Shown in pieces: positions 39,195 through 47,924 of a stretch of 64,000 nt of DNA. Position numbers and translations under genes: made by a program. Origin of the DNA: Sporosarcina ureae (GTDB lineage: Bacteria; Bacillota; Bacilli; Bacillales_A; Planococcaceae); assembly GCF_002082015.1 (NCBI RefSeq), contig NZ_CP015109.1, forward strand, positions 458,134 through 522,133, given 5' to 3'. Position 1 is the first letter of the stretch. The number at the start of each line of letters is the position of its first letter. The notes under the pieces are model-generated. The model had not been told where the DNA came from. It did no database searches and saw only the letters and a list, made by a program, of their open reading frames with translations.

Positions 39195-40967
39195 TTATGA
39201 AATATAATTTTCTGCCTGGTTAACTGCGTCTGCAATTTCACGTTTTGTTTCCACTGTATTTTCAACCATTAATTCACTACATCTATTAAATATATTGTTC
39301 AAAATATATTTTTTAGAATCTCCTGAAGCAATACTAGAAAGTAGTTTTCTTGCATTCATTTCTGCTTGTAGCAATGTATCCGTCACAAGCACTTCTGTTA
39401 TTTTAATTTTTAGCGAGGCAGATTTGATATGTGAAGACTCTATCGCCTTAACTGTCCGTAAGACCGCTGATTCCATTGCATAGAGATCAATTGCTAGATC
39501 GGCAAGTTTCATGAGAGCTTCCTGCTCATTGACAATATTGTCTCCATACTTTTGATACGTGAGACCGATACTAAGTAAGCAAATATTTCTTACTAACGCA
39601 ACTGCTTGTTGTTCTCTTGAAAGTTCAGTGCTTTGGAGAGTTGCTGGGTGGGTCAGTGCTTTACTCGCTTCTTCTACCAATTCCTGAAGTGGAACCATTC
39701 CTTTAGACGCTTGACTTAGTAAGGACATGGGAATGAGCAACCGATTAATTTCATTCGTCCCTTCGAAGATTCGATTAATACGGGAATCACGGTACACTTG
39801 TTCAATTGCATACTCTTTGATATACCCGTACCCTCCGTGAAGCTGCAATGACTCATCGGCTACTCGATCTAGTGTTTCAGAACCATATACTTTACAAATC
39901 GCACATTCTACGGCATACTCCATCATCCGTTTGGCAAGAAGACGATGATCCTCTGAATGCTCCATATCACCAAGTGCATCCTCTAAAAGAGAGGCAGTTC
40001 TGTACTGAAGCGACTCTGCAGCATAAATCCGCGTCGTCATATCTCCTACCTTTTCTTTTGTAGCAGTAAATTCAGCGATAGATTTTCCGAATTGCTTGCG
40101 CTCTTTTGTATAATCAATTGCTAATTTCATGCTAAACTTTGAAGCACCCATTGTTGCAGAACCTAAATTAAAACGCCCTAAATTGAGTACGTTCAATGCA
40201 ATATGGTGACCTTTCCCCACTTCTCCCAACAGATTACGCACAGGAACTTCACAATTTTCAAAATACACTGCAGTCGTGGATGAACCTTTGATCCCCATTT
40301 TCTGCTCTTCCGGGCCAAGAGTAATTCCCGGGAAATCTTTCTCTACAATAAATGCGGTAAATGATGTACCGTCTACTTTTGCATATACGATAAATGTATC
40401 GGAAAAAGCAGCATTTGTAATATACAATTTGGAGCCGTTCAACATGTAATGTGTGCCCTCTTCGTTTAACTTAGCTGTTGTTTTTGCCGATAATGCATCA
40501 GAACCTGAAGTGGGCTCTGTTAAACAATAAGCACCAATAAATTCACCAGATGCCAATTTGGGTAAATAGTATTCTTTTTGCCACTGCGTTCCGAAATACG
40601 TGATAGGTAGTGTAGCTATACATGTATGATTGGAATGCGCCACACTATATCCTCCCGCAGAGCCTAAATGCTCACCTACGAGTCCTTTAGTAATTTTATC
40701 GAGACCTAGCCCGCCATATTTTACCGGTATACTATGTGCTAATAAACCGAGATCTCCTGCCTTCGTTAACAATGATTTCACTAAAGCAAAATCTTGTTTT
40801 TCAATTTCTTTATTCCACGGATGTACTTCTTTTTGTATAAAGTTTTTTGCTGTATGTGCAATCATATGATGTTCGTCAGTAAATTCTTCTGGAGTAAATA
40901 CTTCATATGGTAAGGTTGGGCGATATAGAAAAGCAGCACCATGATAGAGCTGATTTTGATTAGACAT
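39195..40967 (-). CDS. Acyl-CoA dehydrogenase (FadE-like, long form)
   Basis: A 590-residue flavoenzyme, about 200 residues longer than short acyl-CoA dehydrogenases, like B. subtilis FadE. The FAD motifs are AYCLTEPTSGSDALSAKTTA and LYITNAAFSDTFIVYAK, the C-terminal core has LQLHGGYGYIKEYAIEQVYR and INRIFEGTNEINRLL, then a further helical domain (residues 420-590). AAAGGAG precedes the ATG. It lies between the SDR and the quinone oxidoreductase genes. Confidence 0.92.
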   Translation of the reverse strand: MSNQNQLYHGAAFLYRPTLPYEVFTPEEFTDEHHMIAHTAKNFIQKEVHPWNKEIEKQDFALVKSLLTKAGDLGLLAHSIPVKYGGLGLDKITKGLVGEHLGSAGGYSVAHSNHTCIATLPITYFGTQWQKEYYLPKLASGEFIGAYCLTEPTSGSDALSAKTTAKLNEEGTHYMLNGSKLYITNAAFSDTFIVYAKVDGTSFTAFIVEKDFPGITLGPEEQKMGIKGSSTTAVYFENCEVPVRNLLGEVGKGHHIALNVLNLGRFNLGSATMGASKFSMKLAIDYTKERKQFGKSIAEFTATKEKVGDMTTRIYAAESLQYRTASLLEDALGDMEHSEDHRLLAKRMMEYAVECAICKVYGSETLDRVADESLQLHGGYGYIKEYAIEQVYRDSRINRIFEGTNEINRLLIPMSLLSQASKGMVPLQELVEEASKALTHPATLQSTELSREQQAVALVRNICLLSIGLTYQKYGDNIVNEQEALMKLADLAIDLYAMESAVLRTVKAIESSHIKSASLKIKITEVLVTDTLLQAEMNARKLLSSIASGDSKKYILNNIFNRCSELMVENTVETKREIADAVNQAENYIS

Positions 40968-41024
40968 GTACGTTCTCTCCTTTATCAATCATATATGTGA
41001 AGATTTCGTCTCAATTTTCGCTTA

Positions 41025-41801
41025 CTAGATTTGGCTACTCATACCACCATCTACCACTAATACGTCCCCTGTCATGTAATCAGATGCTTTTGATGCTAAA
41101 AATACAGCTACACCTTTTAAATCATCTTCGTTACCCAATCGATTTAACGGTGTTCCATTTAAGATGTATTCACGACCGTTTTCAATTGTGACATTCGACA
41201 TTTTCGTTGGGAAGAATCCTGGGGCAATTGCATTCACGTTAATATTATATCGTCCCCATTTTGCTGCTAAATCTTTAGTCAATACAATGACTGCACCTTT
41301 GCTAGTATTATAACCAATCGTATCCATAAAATCTGGATGTGTACCGCCAAGTCCTGCAACTGAAGCAATATTAATGATCTTTCCGCTATTTTGCTTGATC
41401 ATGACTTTTCCCACTTCTCTGCTCATGATAAATGTTCCTGTTGCGTTTACGTTCAGCACTTTCTGAAAGGCTTCGATCGGCATATCAATAGTTGGCGCAC
41501 CCCATGTGGCACCGCTATTATTCACCAGAATATCAACGGTTCCAAATTCCTTTACGGTCTCTTCAACTACTCTTTTCACATCTTCCTCATTGGCCACATC
41601 GCAAGCTAAACCTATTGATCTCACACCTAGCTTTTCTAACTCTCGACTCATGTCCATACAAGATTCTACTTTGCGCGAACAGACCACAACATTCGCTCCC
41701 GCTTCTGCAAATCCTCTTGCAATTTGTGCACCCAACCCTCTTCCGCCACCAGTAACTACTGCCGTTTTACCCTTTAAATTAAACAAATCTAGAACAGTCA
41801 T
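41025..41801 (-). CDS. Short-chain dehydrogenase/reductase
   Basis: A 258-residue SDR oxidoreductase. The cofactor loop is VTGGGRGLGAQIARG, the NNSGATWG segment follows, the catalytic Ser is in INIASVAGLGG and the Tyr-Lys pair in YNTSKGAVIV. A classic SDR of the 3-oxoacyl reductase or 3-hydroxyacyl dehydrogenase type; acyl substrates are plausible from the operon. AAAAGGGGA precedes the ATG. It is the first gene after a TetR-type palindrome. Confidence 0.9.
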   Translation of the reverse strand: MTVLDLFNLKGKTAVVTGGGRGLGAQIARGFAEAGANVVVCSRKVESCMDMSRELEKLGVRSIGLACDVANEEDVKRVVEETVKEFGTVDILVNNSGATWGAPTIDMPIEAFQKVLNVNATGTFIMSREVGKVMIKQNSGKIINIASVAGLGGTHPDFMDTIGYNTSKGAVIVLTKDLAAKWGRYNINVNAIAPGFFPTKMSNVTIENGREYILNGTPLNRLGNEDDLKGVAVFLASKASDYMTGDVLVVDGGMSSQI

Positions 41802-41861
41802 GTCTATTTCCCCTTTTCTATAAATAGCTTTTTTACTCCGTTACATAAAAAATTTTCTGCG

Positions 41862-41877
41862 TACTAACCAGTTGGTA
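41862..41877. promoter_or_regulatory. TetR-type operator upstream of the SDR/acyl-CoA dehydrogenase operon
   Basis: TACTAACCAGTTGGTA is an inverted repeat (6 of 8 positions pair) located about 60 bases before the SDR start. Such AACC-GGTT sequences are common sites for TetR-family repressors of fatty-acid genes. No regulator gene lies next to it. Confidence 0.5.
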
Positions 41878-42011
41878 TGTTCAGAATAAATAGATATAAT
41901 TATCATATTAAACGCTTAGCTATTATTTAGCAAGGCTTTACTTTCACCTCGTACAACTTAACCGAGAAGAATATTATGGTAGAATAAAAATTAGTTTTTA
42001 AAACTCATAAT

Positions 42012-42043
42012 AAAAATCCTTCTAACACAGTAAAGTTAGAAGG
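42012..42043 (-). terminator. Terminator downstream of tRNA-Arg(CCT)
   Basis: CCTTCTAAC and GTTAGAAGG pair around an 8-base loop, followed by ATTTTTATT on the minus strand. Confidence 0.8.
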
Positions 42044-42077
42044 GTCTTAACATGCAATATTTGCTACCTATTTAGGA

Positions 42078-42151
42078 CGTCCCAGAAGGGATTCGAACCC
42101 CCGACCTACGCCTTAGGAGGGCGTTGCTCTATCCAGCTGAGCTACTAGGAC
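42078..42151 (-). tRNA. tRNA-Arg, anticodon CCT
   Basis: A 74-base cloverleaf. The acceptor GTCCTAG pairs with CTGGGAC, D-arm GCTC/GAGC, anticodon stem ACGCC/GGCGT with loop CTCCTAA (anticodon CCT, reads AGG), and T-arm GGGGG/CCCTT around TTCGAAT. CCA is not encoded. Confidence 0.95.
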
Positions 42152-42212
42152 ATGATAGAAATGAGAAACACTTCGATTCATTTGCTGACTCAAAGTGTTC
42201 TCATGCTTTTAA

Positions 42213-42611
42213 TTAATCATTAGCGGTACCATCATAATCTTCATTAAACCATAATTGTTCATCATCGTCTACGTCGCCATTATAGTTAATCAAAATCTCT
42301 TCGCCAGCTTTGATATCTTTATAAGCAAAGAAATCAAATGTATGGTGATCGAAATTAATATCATAGGTTGCATTCGGTTCATAGGAATGATTGAATAACA
42401 TTCCGTAGCCAAGCAAGATCGCCGTATGGTTTTCTCCATACTCAAAAGCATAGTCAGCTAGGACGGTTTTTTCAATATGTTGATGTTGTTCATTTGGATA
42501 GGAGATAACGGGTGCCTCGTGTAACAGCTGTCCTTCTTTAATATCGCATTTCGCGAATACTCCTTTATTGAATTCCCCTTCACCAATCGGAGAAAGTTTT
42601 ACTTCGATCAT
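42213..42611 (-). CDS. SET domain protein
   Basis: A 132-residue stand-alone SET domain, the fold of protein lysine methyltransferases. KGVFAKCDIKEGQLLHEAPV at the start, GYGMLFNHSYEPNATY (the NHS motif) and AGEEILINYNGD near the end are the conserved AdoMet and catalytic segments. The protein is unusually acidic at its C-terminus. Substrates of bacterial stand-alone SET proteins are mostly unknown. AGGTG lies six bases before the ATG. Confidence 0.85.
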   Translation of the reverse strand: MIEVKLSPIGEGEFNKGVFAKCDIKEGQLLHEAPVISYPNEQHQHIEKTVLADYAFEYGENHTAILLGYGMLFNHSYEPNATYDINFDHHTFDFFAYKDIKAGEEILINYNGDVDDDEQLWFNEDYDGTAND

Positions 42612-42813
42612 GTCTTTCACCTACTCGCTTGTAAATTATACTTGGCTAGTATACCACTAAATCCATCCGATTGCTGATTTCTTTTCTTATAAATAAAAAC
42701 GGACTCCGACAGCAGTTACTTCCTGTTAACAGATAAATGCCATCTGTATAATTTATAAGCGCTTCAACTGATCTGAATAGACATTTGATTCCATACATAA
42801 AACCTCTATTTTT

Positions 42814-43473
42814 CTATGCAAAAACTTTATCCACCTCTTGCTTATCATAATCAAGAATCCAATCAGTGTATTGTTCATAGAGATATCGAATAGATTCTTT
42901 GTCAGCCGCTATGATATCACACCCTCGATCATCGTATAGATGATAGATGATGTTTTTCGATAAGTTGATGAAGAAAATATCATAATCACTTTCAGGGTTG
43001 CGTCTCAAAATGGTTGTGGGATCAGCAAAATCTTCATAACAAATCGCTTTCAGCAATTGCTTATACCGAATATCCTGTTTCTTACAAGTAAGCATAAATC
43101 GACGCGTGAGAATTCCTTCCTCCTCATGACCATGGGGATTCGGAATTGTAGAAAAACGCAATTTATAAACCAATTCTTTTCGTTTTATATACTTAGAATA
43201 AACATTCAATGGTCTTTCACGTAGAAAATGATTGTTTGTATGGACATCCGTGATCATCATAATTTCCTCTTCGTGTTCAAATACCGCTTCAAATAACGTA
43301 ATGGATCGATAAAATGCTTGCTTTAAGAAATCGGGCTCACTAAACGCAATAGATTGTGAAATTTCAAAGCGAATAGCTTTACTTGTTTCGTAAAATAGAG
43401 CAGGTGCCAATTCAATCCCATTAAAATATTCAGTCAAATACGACTTTAAAGTATTCACTAGTTCACTCTCCAT
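42814..43473 (-). CDS. DUF3885 domain protein
   Basis: A 219-residue protein whose C-terminal part is characteristic of DUF3885: DYDIFFINLSKNIIYHLYDD, DRGCDIIAADKESIRYLYEQ, and a closing WILDYDKQEVDKVFA. Members occur singly in Bacillales genomes, often near toxin-immunity-like genes, but the function is unknown. The start is uncertain; an ATG at 43488 adds five residues, and neither has a good Shine-Dalgarno. Confidence 0.75.
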   Translation of the reverse strand: MESELVNTLKSYLTEYFNGIELAPALFYETSKAIRFEISQSIAFSEPDFLKQAFYRSITLFEAVFEHEEEIMMITDVHTNNHFLRERPLNVYSKYIKRKELVYKLRFSTIPNPHGHEEEGILTRRFMLTCKKQDIRYKQLLKAICYEDFADPTTILRRNPESDYDIFFINLSKNIIYHLYDDRGCDIIAADKESIRYLYEQYTDWILDYDKQEVDKVFA

Positions 43474-43607
43474 TAGGGATATCCACATGATAGTTTATGC
43501 AAGATCTCGTTGTTCTTTCAACGTATCTTCAAAGTTCAGCGCAACAAGCTAACTTCTCGCGCTGGACTTTCTCTCTCAAATGTAAAAACGAATTAAACAT
43601 ACACCTC

Positions 43608-44570
43608 TCACAAAGGTTCCAAACGACTTTCGATTTCTTCACGACGATGTTCGAGGAATGGCGGCAATGCCAAAATTTCCCCTAAATGTTCAACTTCCTC
43701 ATCCGTAGCAAACCCCGGTCCATCCGTGGCTATTTCAATCGTCAAACCATTCGGATCTTTTAAATAGACTGAATGAAAATAATATCTATCTACATATTGA
43801 GAATTGGGAATGCCATTGTCATTCAACTTATGAATAAATTCATTTAATTCATCTTCATCTTCCACACGTAATGCAATATGATGAACACTGCCTCTTCCCG
43901 GACGTTCTCGTGGAAGATCTGTTCGTTGTTCCAGGTGGATTTCAGCCCCGGTTCCTCCTTCGCCCGTTTCAAAAATAATAATATCGGGTTGCCCTTCAGT
44001 TTCAGAAGCATAACGTTCCTTTTCTTCAAACCCTAAAATATTTGTGAGAAGCGCTGTCGTTTCATCTACGTTTTCCACAGTGAACCGTGAAGGTCCCAAT
44101 CCAACGATGCCATATTCTTTTGGTACAGGACTCTGATCCCATGGAATGCCCCCTGCAACACCTGTATTGTTTTCATCTGAAATCAGTACGAGTCTTTGAC
44201 CTTCAAAATCTTGAAAAGGCAACACGAATCTCCCTGCTTGCTCTCGTATCTCTTCGTGCGGTACGTGAAATTCTTCAAATCTGGATTTCCAATACTTCAA
44301 CGCTTGATCAGTTGGTACACGTAGCGAAGTAGCAGAGATACTGTTTGTTCCTCTATATGTCTTTCCAGCACGGGGAATTTCGAAAAACGTCACATCCGTT
44401 CCAGGACTCCCTTTCTCGTCTGCATAAAATAAATGATACATAGAAGGCGAGTCTTGATTGACAGTCTTTTTCACCAATCTCATTCCCAAAACATTCGTAT
44501 AAAAGTCTAAATTTTTCTTCGCATCCGCTGTAATGGCTGACATATGGTGAAGACCTTTAATTTTCATCAT
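43608..44570 (-). CDS. Ring-cleaving dioxygenase, VOC family (MhqO-like)
   Basis: A 320-residue protein with two vicinal-oxygen-chelate modules. GLHHMSAITADAKKNLDFYT starts the first, GRGSVHHIALRVEDEDELNE the second, and YFHSVYLKDPNGLTIEIATD holds the last metal ligand. This matches the MhqA/MhqO dioxygenases, which detoxify hydroquinones in Bacillus. AAGGAGG is just upstream; ATG at 44570 and 44567 are both possible, the second with better spacing. A palindrome lies about 110 bases upstream. Confidence 0.88.
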   Translation of the reverse strand: MMKIKGLHHMSAITADAKKNLDFYTNVLGMRLVKKTVNQDSPSMYHLFYADEKGSPGTDVTFFEIPRAGKTYRGTNSISATSLRVPTDQALKYWKSRFEEFHVPHEEIREQAGRFVLPFQDFEGQRLVLISDENNTGVAGGIPWDQSPVPKEYGIVGLGPSRFTVENVDETTALLTNILGFEEKERYASETEGQPDIIIFETGEGGTGAEIHLEQRTDLPRERPGRGSVHHIALRVEDEDELNEFIHKLNDNGIPNSQYVDRYYFHSVYLKDPNGLTIEIATDGPGFATDEEVEHLGEILALPPFLEHRREEIESRLEPL

Positions 44571-44680
44571 AATTCCTCCTTAAGATTTCATTCTTACTAC
44601 CTGTACCCGATCTTTGAATACTTTGTTACGTTCCAATTTATAGGTAGGCTGGTAAACAATCAATTTCTTTGCTTAAAAAA

Positions 44681-44695
44681 CTACCTAATAGGTAG
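44681..44695. promoter_or_regulatory. Perfect palindrome between the dioxygenase and the repeat-protein gene
   Basis: CTACCTA-A-TAGGTAG is a perfect 7+1+7 inverted repeat. A further half-site, TAGGTAG, occurs 40 bases away at 44641-44647, next to a TATAAA on the minus strand. Probably the operator of a repressor acting on one or both divergent genes. Confidence 0.55.
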
Positions 44696-44757
44696 ATTCT
44701 GTCAAGGATTATCATGTATTATATAGATACAATGTAAAAAGTGAGGGTACATACTAT

Positions 44758-45600
44758 ATGAATAAAAAACAAATATGGTGGGTTGTAGCGGGTGCAGCTG
44801 TATTACTCGTAGCATTAATTATAGCCATTATTAGCAACAAAGAAACCCCTGAAATTACAACAGAAAAGCCAGCTTCAATCGAAACACCGACACAAGAAAA
44901 ACCAACAGAACCATCTGATGAATCTACACACTCAGAAAATGACAAGAAGGAAAAGCCCCAAGAGAATGAAACCAAAAATGATGCAACAATACCTGATGAA
45001 CCAATGAAAGAAGAGCCTACACAGCCATCTAACACTGTTTCTGGTGCAACTTCGACACAGCCGTCAGCAACAACACCTAAGCCAACAGAACCGAAAAAAC
45101 AAACCAACCCGTCCACTGTGACTTCCATTACAGATGGTACATATCAAATAGGAACTGATATTGAACCAGGTGAGTACCTCGTTTTTTCTAATGGCGTTAC
45201 ACTCTTGGAAAATACTACGGATCAATCAGGCAATCCTGACAGTATTGTATTCAACGTTGCACTGGATGGACGTTCTCATACATACGTGACATTACACCAA
45301 GGAGAATACTTTACGCTAAAAGGTGGAGAAATGTATCCTGTAGCTTCCGCACCTAGTATTAAACCGGAAAATGGAATATATAAAGATGGCCAGTACAAAG
45401 TAGGTACAGATATTCCTCCTGGTTCTTATACATTGATGGTAGATGATCAAAGCGATATAGGATTTTATGAAATCAGCAAAAATAGCCGACAGGATATGAT
45501 GGATCTTCTCGTAAGCGATGTAGTAGAAGGTGAAACATCTGTTGATATAAAGAACGGTGAATATTTGACGATCCGGAATGCTTATTTAGAAATACAATAA
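44758..45600 (+). CDS. Membrane-anchored protein with Pro/Thr/Glu/Lys stalk and tandem repeats
   Basis: A 280-residue protein. Residues 6-26 form one membrane helix, residues 27-120 a Pro/Thr/Glu/Lys-rich stalk, and the rest two related units: DGTYQIGTDIEPGEYLVF and DGQYKVGTDIPPGSYTLMVD, each followed by a beta-rich segment ending in GEYFTLKGGEMYP or GEYLTIRNAYLEI. The layout is that of a surface-exposed domain held off the membrane. No function recognised. GTGAGGG precedes the ATG. Confidence 0.75.
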   Translation: MNKKQIWWVVAGAAVLLVALIIAIISNKETPEITTEKPASIETPTQEKPTEPSDESTHSENDKKEKPQENETKNDATIPDEPMKEEPTQPSNTVSGATSTQPSATTPKPTEPKKQTNPSTVTSITDGTYQIGTDIEPGEYLVFSNGVTLLENTTDQSGNPDSIVFNVALDGRSHTYVTLHQGEYFTLKGGEMYPVASAPSIKPENGIYKDGQYKVGTDIPPGSYTLMVDDQSDIGFYEISKNSRQDMMDLLVSDVVEGETSVDIKNGEYLTIRNAYLEIQ

Positions 45601-45641
45601 AAAGAACACACAAAACTACTTTTGGTTTTGTGTGTTCTTTT
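45601..45641. terminator. Bidirectional terminator between convergent genes
   Basis: AAAGAACACACAAAAC and GTTTTGTGTGTTCTTT form a long stem with A and T runs on both sides, serving the repeat-protein and DoxX genes. Confidence 0.9.
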
Positions 45642-45645
45642 GCTT

Positions 45646-45999
45646 TTAGACCTTTCGTACTTTCAATACCCACCAAATCAATACAAATTGCAGCGGAAGC
45701 CTTAGCCACAGTGCTGTTGCGGATACATCATAATTCACAGCTGTAAAAGCCATGTATATATTAACCGGGAATACAACTACTAAAAATATCGCGATTAAAA
45801 AACCTGTAACATAGCGTGTTCGCTTCATGAATAATCCAATAGCCAATGCGATTTCCATTACACCCGATATGTACACAACGGCTTTTCTAAACGGTACCCA
45901 CTCGGGCATCATGCTTGTAAATACTGATTCTATTGCGAAGTGACCGATTCCTGCCGCTATGAATAACAGACAAAACACGTATAAAGCAATTTTCCTCAT
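45646..45999 (-). CDS. DoxX family membrane protein
   Basis: A 117-residue protein with four hydrophobic segments. It has the DoxX-like pattern ALYVFCLLFIAAGIGHFAIE, ISGVMEIALAIGLFM and the Pro-Val-Asn NIYMAF segment. Family members have been tied to quinone or thiol redox functions; the role here is unknown. TTAGGAG precedes the ATG. Confidence 0.82.
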   Translation of the reverse strand: MRKIALYVFCLLFIAAGIGHFAIESVFTSMMPEWVPFRKAVVYISGVMEIALAIGLFMKRTRYVTGFLIAIFLVVVFPVNIYMAFTAVNYDVSATALWLRLPLQFVLIWWVLKVRKV

Positions 46000-46082
46000 A
46001 CATTATAGTCTCCTAACTTTTCTTCTACTTTGCTAGCGCCCTTTATGCATTCTTCGTAAACCAAATCAAATATACAGTACAT

Positions 46083-46115
46083 AAAAAAGATCCAAGCTCT
46101 GACGAAGAGCCTAGG
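46083..46115 (-). terminator. Terminator of the CoA-disulfide reductase gene
   Basis: On the minus strand CCTAGGCTCT and AGAGCTTGG form a stem around TCGTC, followed by ATCTTTTTT. Confidence 0.75.
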
Positions 46116-46128
46116 CCATATACTACAG

Positions 46129-47817
46129 TTAATAAAAGTTATATTCCGTCACAATTTTCTCTCGATCCAAGACCACATCATTGAAGAATTCATATAAGCA
46201 TATACCGAGGAAAGAACCTGATATATTCACAATGTTATCAAAACCGCTGTTTTGCAAGGCCATCAATGCATTGTAACTACGTTGAGAAGAACGGCAATGA
46301 ACATAAACAGGCACGTCTTTTGGCACTTCTTCCATACGATCACGGAGTTGGCTGAGTGGAATATTGACCGCATTTAATATGTGTCCTTTCGCAAATTCAT
46401 TTTCCTCACGCACGTCAATAATTACAGCGTTTTGCTCTACTAATTCACGCACTTCTGAAACATGAACTTGCTCATAACGGCCGTATAGAATATTAAGCGC
46501 AACAAGTGCAGCTAGGTTGACAACGTCTTTAGCTGTACTGTACATAGGTGAATAGGTCAGCTCAAGCTCTTTTAAATCCTCCAGCGTTCCACCCATCGAG
46601 ATGAGTGTCGCGATGACATCAATCCGCTTATCCGCATTTCCTTTACCAATTGCCTGAGCTCCTAATATTTTCCCTGTCGGTAATTCAAAAACTAATTTGA
46701 AATGGAGTGGGTTACTAGTAGGCATTAAGGAAACTTTATCAGGTGCAATAATATACACGCTGTCATGCTGGATTCCTGCAGAAGTCGCCATTTTCTCATT
46801 GAGACCTGTAGAAGCTGCTACCAAGTCGAAAATTTGGATACTTGATGAACCGATGACGCCTTTGTTTTGATGAGGTATACCATACATATGATCCGCTGCG
46901 GCACGTGCTTGACGTTGAGCAGGACCTGCTAAAGCCAGTCTCGTCGGTTTATGAAGTAACTGGTGATACACTTCAATGGCATCTCCCACTGCATAAATCG
47001 ATTGATCGTTTGTCCGGTAATTGGCGTCTACTTTAATACCGCCAAGCTCTCCAATTTCAAGATCCGCTTCTTTCGCAAGCGTTGTCTCGGGACGAACACC
47101 AATTGCTAGGACAATCACTTGGGCAGCAACTTGCTTGCCAGAATTTAAGGTAACATGGCTATCATCGATTTTCACCAATCCATCCTCTACAATCACTTCA
47201 ATCCCTTTATCCATTAGTTCCTTATGCAATATTTGAGCCATATCATAATCAAAAGGCATCATGACCTGGTTAGCAAATTCAATTATTGAGACATTCCGTC
47301 CGGCGAGCTTTAAGTTCTCTGCCACTTCTACACCGATGAATCCACCACCGATGACAGCTATATTGTCTATGTCTTTCGTCTCTACATAGTTGTTCAGACG
47401 CTCAATATCTTCCACGTTTCGAACAGTAAAAACGTGTTTCGAATCTACACCTTCCAAATTCGGAACGATTGGACTTGCTCCTGGAGAGAGCACTAGACGA
47501 TCGTAGCTCTCTTCATACGTTTCTCCTGTCAGCACATTCGAAACACACACCGTTTTTTCTTTACGATTAATCGCTATCACTTCTTGTTTAACACGCGCTT
47601 CGATATTATATTTATTTTTAATAGCTACCGGATCCATTAATACGAGCTGATCACTATCTTCTACAATTCCACTGAGATAAAACGGTAAAGAACAGTTAGA
47701 AAAAGAAACATGCGGACCTTTTTCAAACATAATGATTTCCGCTTGCTCATCCATTCGTCGAATACGTGCAGCTGTTGAAGCCCCACCTGCTACTCCACCT
47801 ATTACAACAATCTTCAT
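46129..47817 (-). CDS. cdr: CoA-disulfide reductase with C-terminal rhodanese domain
   Basis: A 562-residue flavoprotein. The FAD loop is VIGGVAGGASTAARIRR, the redox cysteine is in HVSFSNCSLPFYLSG near residue 43, and the NAD(P)H loop is VIGGGFIGVEVAENLKLAG. Residues 470-555 form a rhodanese domain with active cysteine in VYVHCRSSQRSYNAL. CoADR-rhodanese fusions reduce CoA disulfide, persulfides or polysulfides. The operator in its promoter resembles those of CsoR/CstR persulfide-sensing repressors, which supports a sulfur-stress role. Confidence 0.92.
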   Translation of the reverse strand: MKIVVIGGVAGGASTAARIRRMDEQAEIIMFEKGPHVSFSNCSLPFYLSGIVEDSDQLVLMDPVAIKNKYNIEARVKQEVIAINRKEKTVCVSNVLTGETYEESYDRLVLSPGASPIVPNLEGVDSKHVFTVRNVEDIERLNNYVETKDIDNIAVIGGGFIGVEVAENLKLAGRNVSIIEFANQVMMPFDYDMAQILHKELMDKGIEVIVEDGLVKIDDSHVTLNSGKQVAAQVIVLAIGVRPETTLAKEADLEIGELGGIKVDANYRTNDQSIYAVGDAIEVYHQLLHKPTRLALAGPAQRQARAAADHMYGIPHQNKGVIGSSSIQIFDLVAASTGLNEKMATSAGIQHDSVYIIAPDKVSLMPTSNPLHFKLVFELPTGKILGAQAIGKGNADKRIDVIATLISMGGTLEDLKELELTYSPMYSTAKDVVNLAALVALNILYGRYEQVHVSEVRELVEQNAVIIDVREENEFAKGHILNAVNIPLSQLRDRMEEVPKDVPVYVHCRSSQRSYNALMALQNSGFDNIVNISGSFLGICLYEFFNDVVLDREKIVTEYNFY

Positions 47818-47854
47818 CTTGCCATCCCCTTATTTAGTCATTCATCTCAAGAAA

Positions 47855-47883
47855 ACTATATACCCCTGCAGGTATATAGTCAA
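47855..47883 (-). promoter_or_regulatory. Promoter with CsoR/CstR-type operator in its spacer
   Basis: TTGACT (47883-47878), 17-base spacer, TATAGT (47860-47855). The palindrome CTATATACC-n6-GGTATATAG (47856-47879) covers the spacer and reaches into both hexamers, so binding would exclude RNA polymerase. ATACC..GGTAT with a G/C centre is the known CsoR/CstR site type. Confidence 0.78.
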
Positions 47884-47924
47884 CGAATTGATTTAGGGTT
47901 CATAGTTTATTTGAAGCTTGAGAA

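Noticed and set aside
44030..44570. Possibility that the MhqO-like gene and DUF3885 gene form an operon
   Set aside because: The DUF3885 gene starts over 100 bases after the dioxygenase stop and has a different kind of leader; no evidence of coupling.
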